Assembly (NCBI GenBank): GCA_964550855.1
Contig: CAZKBQ010000012.1
Span: 23,977 to 87,976 of the forward strand
Origin: JAGOBP01 sp964550855
GTDB taxonomy: Bacteria > Chloroflexota > Anaerolineae > Fen-1058
Direction of reading: 5' to 3'
Length of the DNA: 64,000 nt
The stretch's first letter is position 1. Each line of letters opens with the position of its first letter. The position numbers were made by a program, and so were the translations under genes. Under the pieces are notes generated by a model. The model had not been told where the DNA came from and did not search any database. It was given only the letters and a program-made list of their open reading frames with translations. This document shows, piece by piece, positions 8,646 to 16,800 of this stretch.

Positions 8646-9125
8646 TCATTGCGCGATGATGTGTTCCAGGCGCATGTCGCCCAACACGACCGACACCGAC
8701 GTGCCGCTGCGAATGGCGCCGTTTTCATTGTTGAAGATGAGATAGTGCGATTTGCCGGCCTGAATATCGTGGTTGTGCATGATGTGATACAGGCTGCTGA
8801 CTTCCTGGCCGGTGCTTTCGACGTAGAGATGCGGGCGGGTCTCAACCTCCATGACAGGTGAGGCTTTGTCGGGATCGATGACCTGGAAGCGAAAATCGAT
8901 CAGGCCGCCGTCGGCTACAACGGCGATGTGGCTGATGTGAATGCCCCACTTTTCCTCGAAGGCAGCCTGAGAGACAACCACGCCCGGAAGTTGATTGGCG
9001 CGTGCAACCGCCCACAGGCCGCCAAGCGCGATGGCCGCGATCGCGACGAGGGCGATGATCGACGCAAGACGTGGTAGCGGCGCACGCACACGGCGAGCGG
9101 GAAGCGGGGCCGAGATAGAGCTCAT
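8646..9125 (-). CDS. Membrane-anchored protein with His/Met cluster, unknown
   Basis: 159 residues. A basic N-terminus and a single membrane helix (about 20-42) are followed by an extracytoplasmic beta-rich domain beginning LPGVVVSQAAFEEKWGIHI. Residues 114-127 (HIMHNHDIQAGKSH) hold four His and a Met in fourteen residues, a possible copper-binding patch. I do not recognise a named family. It lies between the degenerate oxidase homologues and the subtilase/CopCD pair, 21 bases upstream of the subtilase gene. AAAGGA lies upstream of the ATG, directly after a strong hairpin. A copper delivery or anchoring role is inference from the His/Met patch and neighbours. Confidence 0.75.
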   Translation of the reverse strand: MSSISAPLPARRVRAPLPRLASIIALVAIAAIALGGLWAVARANQLPGVVVSQAAFEEKWGIHISHIAVVADGGLIDFRFQVIDPDKASPVMEVETRPHLYVESTGQEVSSLYHIMHNHDIQAGKSHYLIFNNENGAIRSGTSVSVVLGDMRLEHIIAQ

Positions 9126-9143
9126 GGTAATCCTTTCGGCCGT

Positions 9144-9177
9144 ACCCTCCGCCGATCCGATTCAAACGGCGGAGGGT
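9144..9177. other. Intercistronic stem-loop
   Basis: Perfect 11-bp inverted repeat ACCCTCCGCCG (9144-9154) and CGGCGGAGGGT (9167-9177) around a 12-base loop. It lies in the 75-base gap between the repeat-bearing oxidase homologue and the His/Met membrane protein. No U-tract follows on either strand, so an mRNA-stability or processing hairpin, or a weak terminator, is more likely than a classical terminator. Confidence 0.6.
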
Positions 9178-9200
9178 TACGGAGCAGGCTGATGGCCGCG

Positions 9201-10928
9201 TTACGAAGCGGGCGGCAAGTCGATCGGTGCGATGGCGGGTCCGTCCTTGGGCGGGAGCGCGGGCGGCGCCTGTTCGGCTGGCGCGGGCAGCGGCACCAGC
9301 CTGTTCGCCGGCACGTTCACGGTATCGGCGGTGCAGCCAGGGATGGTGCAGGTGTTGACACCGCTGGCCCCGCCGCTGAAGTATTGTGCTGCACCCACGT
9401 CGGCGCGGAAGTTGTAGTCACCGGGCACCAGCGTGAAGGACACCTGACCGTTGNNNNNNNNNNNNNNNNNNNNNNNNNNNNNNNNNNNNNNNNNNNNNNN
9501 NNNNNNNNNNNNNNNNNNNNNNNNNNNNNNNNNNNNNNNNNNNNNNNNNNNNNTGCCGGTGTAGGTGGTGCCACTGAAGGCGTACACATTCAACCCGGCC
9601 TGCGGCGCATTGTCGGTGTCGGACACCGTCACCACCATCGGGTTGGTCACTGTCACACTGTCGGCGGTGCAGCCGGGGATGGTGCAGGTGTTGACGCCGC
9701 TGGCTCCGCCGCTGAAGAACTGCGTGCCGTTCTTGTCGGCGCGGAAGTTGTAGTCACCGGGCACCAGCGTGAAGGACACCTGACCGTTGGCGTCGGTGAC
9801 GCCGCTCTTGCCGGTGTAGGTGGTGCCACTGAAGGCGTACACATTCAACCCGGCCTGCGGCGCGTTGCCGGTGTCCTTCACTGTGACCACCACCGTCTGC
9901 GGGCCGGCCGGCAGGACGTTGAGGAACGTCACCATGCCGCCCAGTCCGGCAGCGCCATTGTTGTCGATGTGCTGGTTGCCGTCGAAGAGCGGGTACTGCC
10001 CGCTGCTGGGCATGGTCACGATGGTGTCCAGTGCGCCGGCGGGCGGCACTGTTTCGGCCCCGACGTTGTATGGGTAAGGCGCGAGATAGCCATTCTCGGC
10101 TATGATGCTCTGAGACAATCCCAGCAGCCCCATGGAATGTTCCATATAGCCGGCGTTGGCGTAGCGCAGTAATACGCGGCTGCCGGCCGTGGCCTGAATG
10201 GCATCGGTAGCCGGGTAGACCTGCCCGTTGATGAGCCAGTACTTCGGCGCGTAGTCGGCCATGTCGAAGTTGAGCGGGTCGGCGTTCAACGCCGGATCGA
10301 TTTCGCTCAGCAAGACTAATGCTTCGCTGTCGAAGGCGACGTTGCCGTTGGTGGGACTTGGCGCGTAGGCCCGGCCGGCATCAACAGGATACACCACCAT
10401 GGCGCCGTAGAGGCCCATGGCGGCTTGCCGCGGCCCGACCGGTGAAGCCGCGTTCGAATCCAGTCCGGCCAGACCGGCCTGGTACACGAAGGTGCCGGCG
10501 TGGGCGGTAAAGGTGTAGGAACCGACGCTGCCGTCGGCGATGCCGGTAATGTCCGATCGGAAGCTGGTATGGCCGTGAAGCGCCAGCGACGTCGGCTCGC
10601 CTGTCCCCAGCGCGTTGTGGACGGTTACCTGCACCGTGTCGCCCTCGCACGCTGACAGCACCGGGCCGGGAACCGTGGGGGCGCCACCGGCACTATCGGC
10701 GTAGCCCCAGATGTTGATGGGCGCGCCGGAGAGGGTGATCGTGCCGGGCTTGGCCCACAGATCGAAAGTCCGATTGGTGGGCCCGCTCGAGCAGTTCAAC
10801 GGTGTCAGACCGGCGGCCTGGGCCGAGTAAGCGCCCGCCAGCAGCAGCATCAGCGCTGCGATCAGCGCGGTGAGCCATCGCCGGGAGTCTGACAGTCTCT
10901 GAGGTAGTGCCAAACTAGGTGTGTGCAT
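9201..10928 (-). CDS. Degenerate multicopper-oxidase homologue with C-terminal 85-aa repeats
   Basis: About 575 residues, interrupted by an assembly gap. ATG 10928 is chosen over the longer frame (10949) because AGGAG lies 7 bases before it. A signal sequence is followed by two cupredoxin-like domains resembling multicopper oxidases (PTVPGPVLSACEGDTVQVTV, LALHGHTSF). One HxH pair (HGH) remains, but the next HxH is replaced (GTFVYQAG) and the C-terminal HCH cysteine motif is absent, so a type 1 copper site is not expected. The last third has at least two copies of an 85-residue beta-sandwich repeat (APQAGLNVYAFSGTTYTG, FTLVPGDYNFRAD, CTIPGC), similar in style to carboxypeptidase-regulatory-like or adhesin modules, then a Pro/Ala-rich tail. 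Probably a secreted structural or binding partner rather than an oxidase. Confidence 0.8.
   Translation of the reverse strand: MHTPSLALPQRLSDSRRWLTALIAALMLLLAGAYSAQAAGLTPLNCSSGPTNRTFDLWAKPGTITLSGAPINIWGYADSAGGAPTVPGPVLSACEGDTVQVTVHNALGTGEPTSLALHGHTSFRSDITGIADGSVGSYTFTAHAGTFVYQAGLAGLDSNAASPVGPRQAAMGLYGAMVVYPVDAGRAYAPSPTNGNVAFDSEALVLLSEIDPALNADPLNFDMADYAPKYWLINGQVYPATDAIQATAGSRVLLRYANAGYMEHSMGLLGLSQSIIAENGYLAPYPYNVGAETVPPAGALDTIVTMPSSGQYPLFDGNQHIDNNGAAGLGGMVTFLNVLPAGPQTVVVTVKDTGNAPQAGLNVYAFSGTTYTGKSGVTDANGQVSFTLVPGDYNFRADKNGTQFFSGGASGVNTCTIPGCTADSVTVTNPMVVTVSDTDNAPQAGLNVYAFSGTTYTGXXXXXXXXXXXXXXXXXXXXXXXXXXXXXXXXXXNGQVSFTLVPGDYNFRADVGAAQYFSGGASGVNTCTIPGCTADTVNVPANRLVPLPAPAEQAPPALPPKDGPAIAPIDLPPAS
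9294..9884 (-). repeat. Tandem 255-bp (85-codon) coding repeat
   Basis: Unit 1 spans 9884-9630 and unit 2 spans 9629-9294 on the minus strand, the latter containing the N gap. Long stretches are base-identical between units, for example the 50 or so bases starting at 9554 and at 9809. Each unit encodes TVxDTxNAPQAGLNVYAFSG through CTIPGCTAD, with a pair of cysteines near the end that may be disulfide-linked. Confidence 0.9.
9454..9553. other. Assembly gap of 100 N inside the tandem repeat
   Basis: Exactly 100 N, a conventional placeholder. In the other repeat unit the sequences matching both gap edges are separated by only 19 bases (9790-9808). Since 19 and 100 leave the same remainder modulo 3, the reading frame survives the placeholder. 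The true gap is therefore probably 19 bases, or 19 plus multiples of 255 if more repeats are collapsed. Confidence 0.95.
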
Positions 10929-10967
10929 GTGTTGTCTCCTGTCCGACAAACTTCAGACTGCGGGCCG

Positions 10968-12437
10968 TTAGGGCGCGCACTGAGCGGCCAGCGGCGCCGA
11001 GCCAAGCGGTGGATCGATGCGCTCGAGCGTGATCATGCCGCCGAAGCCCGCTTCGTAGTTCGCTGCTTCATTGAGGGCGTGGCTGTGCCAGATCTGATAA
11101 TACTCGCCGCACTGGTTGTACGAGGTGGCGTTCCCATCATTCTTGTTGGCCTGGTAACCCAGGTAGGGACTGCCGCTGAAGAAGTTGGGATCCTTGAACA
11201 ACAGGTTGGCATTGTGCGGAGCGAGCAGTGTGTCCGAGTTGCCGCCGGTGACCGTGTCAACATCGTAGGGCACGGGGTTCGACGTCGGATCGAAGCCGTC
11301 CACGTCAGTCCAGCGATAGAGGACGTCCCAGACCTGACCGGCGCCGGCCATGATGTTGAACTTGTAGTACGACAGGTCGGGTTGAGCGTTGCCGCCCAGC
11401 GCGAAGCCGTCGCGACCCACCACCTGCACGTGATTGCCGTGCGGGTGAATGGGGTGGTTGAGCATGCCCACGTTCAGCGTGCGCACCGCCGATGGATATT
11501 CCTGGTAGCCGTGTGCGGCGTCCTCGATCTTGTTTGGATTGGGATTAGCCGGATTGACCATCGGGTGAATGTGCAGCAGGGCGCCATAGGGCTGGGTGGG
11601 CAGCCACGCCGCATGATTGGGCGCGATGGTGTCCGGGAAGCTGCGGCCATTGATCTGCCAGTAGCGCGGGTGATATTTGGTGATGTCGAAGGTGTCGCTG
11701 TACACAGCCGACGGGTCGATCTGCACGGCGGCGTTGTAGTCGTTGACCGCGATCTCGACATCGTAATGCAAGTCGGGATCGATCTCGGAGAGCAGCAGCG
11801 TGTAATCGTTGATGGGATTGAAGCGCGTCTCGGCCCAGTCGTAGAGGTAGTTATTACCCATGGTCGGCCGGACGACGATGGCGCCGAACAGGCCCATCTG
11901 CACTTGCTTCTGCATGTTGGTGCCGCTCTCATAGATGAAGGTGCCGGGGCGGGCGGCGGTGAAGGTGTAGGTCATGGTGCCGTTGCCGGCCGGGGCAAAT
12001 TGCGTGAACGAGTTGGCGGCCGGCTGTGCCTGCACCGGCTGTCCGTCGGCCTGCACTCCCGTCTGACCGGGGAAGATGACCGAAGCGTTCTCCGGCAGGG
12101 TGTTGTGCAGCACGATCGTAACGGCTTGTCCTTCGGTGAAGCACAGCGTGGGGCCGGGGTGCTGGTACTCAGCCGTGCCGGGCGTGCCGAAGCCGAAGCC
12201 CCACATATACACCGTGTTGCCGTCGGGGATGCTGATGTACCCGTCGAGCGTGGTGAGATCGATCGTGCCGTTGTACGTGCCGGAACCCGGCGTCGTTTCG
12301 TTCTCGCAGATCAGGCCGAAGTCGTAAGCGGCCGGCACTTGCGCGGTGGCGCTGGATAGCGGAGCCACGGCGAGCAGGATGGCGAATAAGGCCAACAGTC
12401 TGCCGACCCGCAGCCAAGAGAAGTGAAGTTTACGCAT
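10968..12437 (-). CDS. Multicopper-oxidase homologue lacking the type 1 Cys
   Basis: 489 residues with a signal peptide (cleavage near SSATA, about 29-32). The fold is that of multicopper oxidases: cupredoxin domains with PGPTLCFTEGQAVTIVL (95-111), MGLFGAIVV, and the third-domain motif HPIHPHG (H328, H331, H333). The usual HCHxxxH motif near the end reads WHSH (450-453), so the cysteine that binds the type 1 copper is Ser452, and the first-domain HxH motif is also absent. It may hold one copper or none and is unlikely to be a normal laccase. AAAGGAG sits 9 bases before the ATG. It lies 23 bases downstream of the intact oxidase and 40 bases upstream of the repeat-bearing homologue, so the three look like one operon. 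Confidence 0.85.
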   Translation of the reverse strand: MRKLHFSWLRVGRLLALFAILLAVAPLSSATAQVPAAYDFGLICENETTPGSGTYNGTIDLTTLDGYISIPDGNTVYMWGFGFGTPGTAEYQHPGPTLCFTEGQAVTIVLHNTLPENASVIFPGQTGVQADGQPVQAQPAANSFTQFAPAGNGTMTYTFTAARPGTFIYESGTNMQKQVQMGLFGAIVVRPTMGNNYLYDWAETRFNPINDYTLLLSEIDPDLHYDVEIAVNDYNAAVQIDPSAVYSDTFDITKYHPRYWQINGRSFPDTIAPNHAAWLPTQPYGALLHIHPMVNPANPNPNKIEDAAHGYQEYPSAVRTLNVGMLNHPIHPHGNHVQVVGRDGFALGGNAQPDLSYYKFNIMAGAGQVWDVLYRWTDVDGFDPTSNPVPYDVDTVTGGNSDTLLAPHNANLLFKDPNFFSGSPYLGYQANKNDGNATSYNQCGEYYQIWHSHALNEAANYEAGFGGMITLERIDPPLGSAPLAAQCAP

Positions 12438-12460
12438 CTTGAGATTCTCCTTTCGTCGGA

Positions 12461-13795
12461 TCAGGCTAAACCGGCCTGCTCGTTGGGCTTTTGCTGCGGC
12501 GCAAGGGTGTTGGGCGGATAGACCCAGATTTCCGTCATCTGACCGCCGTAGCCGGTTGTGCCGGGATTGTGCAGCCGCGCCAGATTGCTGTTGGCGAAGA
12601 TATACCGATCGTAGGCGCCGGGGCCGGTCTTGGGCGGGGCCGTGAAGATGCAGTCGAAGCTTTCGCCGACGCCCACATCCACCGAGTCGGTATCATATGC
12701 TCGCGCCCCCAGCGGTTTGGCGTCCTTGCCTACGACCCTGAAGGTGAGGCCGTCGACGCGCATCGTTTGCTCCTGGAAGCCCAGGTTGACGATGCGGATG
12801 AGCACCTTCTCGCCGGCGTTGCAGGTGACCAGTGACGAGATGGGCTGATAACGCAGATTGTCGGCCAGAGCGGAGCCGTCGTAAGGCAGTAAATCGCCGC
12901 TGGTCGCATCGGTGCCGCCGCCGTTGGGCGCGATCGTGTCCGGGTAGACTCGGCCGTTGATGGCCCAGAAGTCCGGCTCGTAGTCGCTCCAGTCGTTCTC
13001 CTGGATGTGAGCGTCACGCCAGCGTTCCTGCGCCCAAACTTCAGTCAGAATCATCGGGAAGTCCCGATCGAACGCCGTGCTCGGATCGTCGTAAGCCTGT
13101 TTGGGCTGGCCGGCCGGCATCACGAAGATCACGCCGGTCATGCCCATCGAGACGTGTTCCACGTCTTCGAAGTGGCAGTGCCACATGTAGCTGCCCGGCT
13201 CGTGCGGCTTGTAGTAGTAGGTGAAACTATCGCCGATGGGCACGCCGATGGATAGCTCCGGCACGCCGTCGTAAGCCGGGATGGCATTGGGAAAGCCGTG
13301 GAAGTGAATGGTGTGCCCGTCGGTCAGATCGGGGCGCTGCAGCAGGCCCAGATTGGTGAGTGTCAGGCGCAAGTCTTGATTGACCTCGGCGTAGAGCAGT
13401 GGCGCGCAGGCCTGCACCCGATTGACCTGCGCCCGCACCAGCTGATCGGACAAGCCGGTGACATCCCGGAAGCCGAAGGCATAGGTCGTCTGGGGCGCGC
13501 GGGCTGCCGGGTCTGGATGATAAGTGACGGGGCCGATCTCATTGAAGTCTTTGTCCACCTGGCCGGGAAAATACACCCAGCCATCGGTGGCTGCCAGATG
13601 GTAGTGATAGCCCCGGCTATCGACGATGGGGCCGGAGGCGGGCGCGGCCGCCTGTTGAGCAGACCGGGCCGCGGCTGCCACTAACTGCGGAACCAGGTAA
13701 GCGCCGGCTGCCGTAGCCAACAAGCCTCCGCCCAGCTTCAGGAAGGCGCGGCGGCTGAGGGTCGTCTTCTGTGGCACTGAATCAGGTTTGCTCAT
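12461..13795 (-). CDS. Tat-exported copper oxidase (multicopper oxidase family)
   Basis: 444 residues. The N-terminus carries a twin-arginine signal (SRRAFLKLGGGLLATAAGAY), so it is exported folded. Domain 1 has HFHG (H164, H166) and WHCHFEDVEH (H206, C207, H208, H214) followed by M219, a complete type 1 site located in the first domain, as in nitrite-reductase-like copper oxidases. The second half is cupredoxin-like (VTCNAGEKVLIRIVNLGF, YDTDSVDVGVGESFDCIF) and ends with a degenerate motif. Substrate is unknown; metal, phenol or nitrite chemistry all remain possible. AGGAG lies 8 bases before the ATG. It is the only one of three adjacent homologues with an intact blue-copper motif. Confidence 0.88.
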   Translation of the reverse strand: MSKPDSVPQKTTLSRRAFLKLGGGLLATAAGAYLVPQLVAAAARSAQQAAAPASGPIVDSRGYHYHLAATDGWVYFPGQVDKDFNEIGPVTYHPDPAARAPQTTYAFGFRDVTGLSDQLVRAQVNRVQACAPLLYAEVNQDLRLTLTNLGLLQRPDLTDGHTIHFHGFPNAIPAYDGVPELSIGVPIGDSFTYYYKPHEPGSYMWHCHFEDVEHVSMGMTGVIFVMPAGQPKQAYDDPSTAFDRDFPMILTEVWAQERWRDAHIQENDWSDYEPDFWAINGRVYPDTIAPNGGGTDATSGDLLPYDGSALADNLRYQPISSLVTCNAGEKVLIRIVNLGFQEQTMRVDGLTFRVVGKDAKPLGARAYDTDSVDVGVGESFDCIFTAPPKTGPGAYDRYIFANSNLARLHNPGTTGYGGQMTEIWVYPPNTLAPQQKPNEQAGLA

Positions 13796-13817
13796 GTCTG
13801 TGTCTCCTTCAGAGTGG

Positions 13818-13855
13818 GGGTGAAGGATAAAGCGCGCGGCCGTTATCCTTCACCC
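13818..13855. other. Intercistronic 13-bp perfect stem-loop
   Basis: GGGTGAAGGATAA (13818-13830) and TTATCCTTCACCC (13843-13855), a perfect 13-bp inverted repeat with a 12-base loop. It lies between the giant surface-protein gene and the Tat oxidase gene. There is no U-tract after the stem. It could protect the giant mRNA's 3' end or attenuate downstream transcription. Confidence 0.65.
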
Positions 13856-13869
13856 GTCTGACTGATTCG

Positions 13870-16800
13870 CTACGGCAGCGTCCCGCCGCTGAAGTTGTCG
13901 AAGCGCACGTCATTGGGCGCGGCCAGGTTACCCGGGCGGATGAACCACACTCCCAGTCGGCCGCCATCGGCTGCCAGCGTCGTGGGCCAACCGCTGGTCC
14001 CGGCTGTGATATTGGCGCTGCCGATCAGGGTGGCTGTGCCGCCGCGGATCCGATAGACGTTGACAGTCCCGTCGGCCAACGCCCGCGCGCCCAGCACGTC
14101 GCCGTTGATGAAGTAGCCGTTGGCAACGCTGAATGTGGCCTGAGTGCGCCAGCCCTGTCGCGGATTGCCGCCGCCGGTGCAGCCGCTCACACTGGAACCG
14201 CAGTAGGTGTTGACGAGTATCTGGTCGGGATTGGTCGAGGCGTTGTACTGTATCTCGATCATGCTGGTCGAGTTCCCTGGATTGGTTGTGCCCAGACCGG
14301 CAATCTTGAGCAGCACGTCCTGCTCGGTGGCCGAGGCGACCACCTTGGTGAGCGTGTAGTAGGCCTCCTGATTCGCGCCAAAGATGCTGGCCGCGTTGCC
14401 CGTGCAGGTGTTACCGCCGCTGGTGGAGCCGCACCAGTAGCGATAGCCATTGCCGGTCACGTCGGCTTCACTGTTGCTGAAGATGCCGTAGCTGCCGTTG
14501 CCGCGCCAGTTGTTGCCAAAGGTGGTGCGATTGAAGTTGTCGATGACGGTGCTCACCAGCGGGAACGGCTTGTCGTTGAAGGTGACGGTGCATGTGGCGC
14601 TGCCGTCGATTGCCAGGCTGAAGGTGCCGCCCGGCGCGCAATCGCCGCTGAAGACTGCATCGAAGGCCGCTCCCACCACCGGATTGGCACCGGTCACGCT
14701 GTGGCTGCCGGCCAGCAGGGTCAGCGTCGCCGGGAAGCTGCTGACGGGCACCCCGTCGACCAGCACCTGGAAGTTGTCGGCGATGGCCGCCGCATTGCCG
14801 ATGGCGCGATCGACCGTCAGTGTGCCTGTGCAGGACGGCTGGGCGGCTTCCGACGCGCCGCTGTCAAAGCCGCAACCCTGCGGACGAGACACGTTGTCGA
14901 TGTCGAACGGTGGCGCGCTGATGCCGCCCTTGCTGAACGCGCCCATGTTGATCGCCGGCGAATCCGCGCCCAGTCGATAGTTGCCGGGCAGCACGCCGGG
15001 CTGATCGACGGCGATGATGACCGGGGCCGTAAAGGCCGGGCTGCGCCACGGGTAGACACTGAGCTGCGTGTCGTACATGGCCGCTACCTGCGGATCGACT
15101 CCGACTAGGTTGGTTGCGCTGGCGGCAATGTTAGACACGTCTCCCTGGCCGTATAGCACAGAGTTAGTGGGCGACAGCTGGAGGCTGCCGGTCGTGTCGC
15201 CCATGTCCCAGTGGCGGATGGGGGTGGCGTCGCCCGGCAGGCCGATGCCTTCGACCTTGGCTGTGGCCGGATCATAGGTGCCCGAGCGGTTGTCCCAGAA
15301 GATGTTGTTGAACAACAACGGGTTGCTGAAGGTTAGTGAGCCGTTCGGCAGAGTGGCCTGCAGCTGAGCGCTGTTGCCGCCCGTGGACAGCCCCGCCACA
15401 TAGGGGGTGTTGAAAGCCGCCGTCGTGGCTGTGTCTGTCGAGAGATTCTTCATCACCGTGTTGTTGTAGAACCGAATGTTGGGTGCATCGTCGATGGCTA
15501 CGCCGCCGCCTTCGTGCGTCGAGACGTTGTTGACGATGAAGTTGTTGTAGACGTTGTACGGGAAGTTGCCCGCCATCAGGAAGCGCAGACCGCCGCCGTC
15601 GTCGCCGGCGATGTTGGACTGGATCAGGTTGTTGTACACATTCACCGGCCCCGCGCCCTGCGGGCCATTTGCCGTGCCGTAGTTGGCGCTGGGATTGTTG
15701 GGCAGCTCACCGCCGATCATGATGCCGCCCGCTTCATCCACCGACTGGTTGTAGTAGATGCGGTTGTCGTGGATCTGACCGTTGTTGCTGCGGCCGAAGT
15801 GGCTGATGCCGCCGCCATACTCTGACGAGTAGTTGCCACACAGATCGTTGTGATCCACTTCATACCCGTCTGCACCCTTGAACAGGCCGATGGCACCGGC
15901 CAGGTTGGTGCCGCCGTTGGCGATGAAGCGGTTGTAGGCGATGCGCAGGTTGTCGTTGTGATTGTCGTAGGTCGGGGTACCCACGCGAACCCCGGCACCG
16001 TAAGCGCCGCCATTGCTCTGCACGATGTTGTTCGTAATCTGCAGGTAATGGGCGTAGCCATGGACGTAGATGCCGCCGCCCTGCGTCGGCACATCGCCCT
16101 GGAAGGTGGGGCGCCCGCCGTTGGTCTGCCCACCGCCGATCTCGTTGACGTTGGCCGGGAAGCCCAGCTGATCGCCGCCCTGGATGGTGAAGCCGTCGAT
16201 ACTGGCCTTGAAGGCCGCGCCAAATTGATTCGTCGAAGTCGGCAGGACGTACACCACTTCGCCGTCCGAGATGTTGGGGTTGCCGATCGCAGTCGGATCG
16301 CCGCCGTTCGGATCAGGAGTCAGCAGACTGTTGACCAGCGCATACCAGTCGGTGCTGGGCGTTGCATCGGGACTGTAGCCGATGCCATCCAGAATGGCGC
16401 CGGGCACAACGTGCGCGATGTTGTCCGTGTCGGTATAGATGCCGCCGGGGCCCACGCCCTGCAGTTTGACCGGCGAGTGCATGACGATGTTCTCAAAGTA
16501 TTCGCCGGCCGGATTGGAATTGTCCTTAGCCGCATTCGGGTATACCACGACCAGCGCGTTATTCATGCCGGCAGCCGCGTTGAGCGCGTCTTGGAGCGCG
16601 TGCTCATAGGGCAGGCCGGTCACCGGATCGATCTGCAGGCTCGCCACCGGATCGTAGGTCTTGCCCGGCCCGACTTCGAGGATGGGAGGCGCGTAAACCG
16701 GGACGTTGGCCAGTGAGCCGCCGCCGAAATTGTCGAGGCGGGCATCGTTGCCATTGCTGGTGCCGGTGAAGCGCAAACCGATTGTCCCTGTCATGCCGGC

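Noticed and set aside
9454..9553. 33 unknown residues as a real part of the repeat protein
   Set aside because: The exact 100-base N run is a placeholder; comparison with the other repeat unit predicts 19 bases, not 100.
10923..12359. 478-codon plus-strand open frame opposite the oxidase homologue
   Set aside because: The minus-strand gene has signal peptide, MCO motifs and a good ribosome-binding site; the mirror has none.
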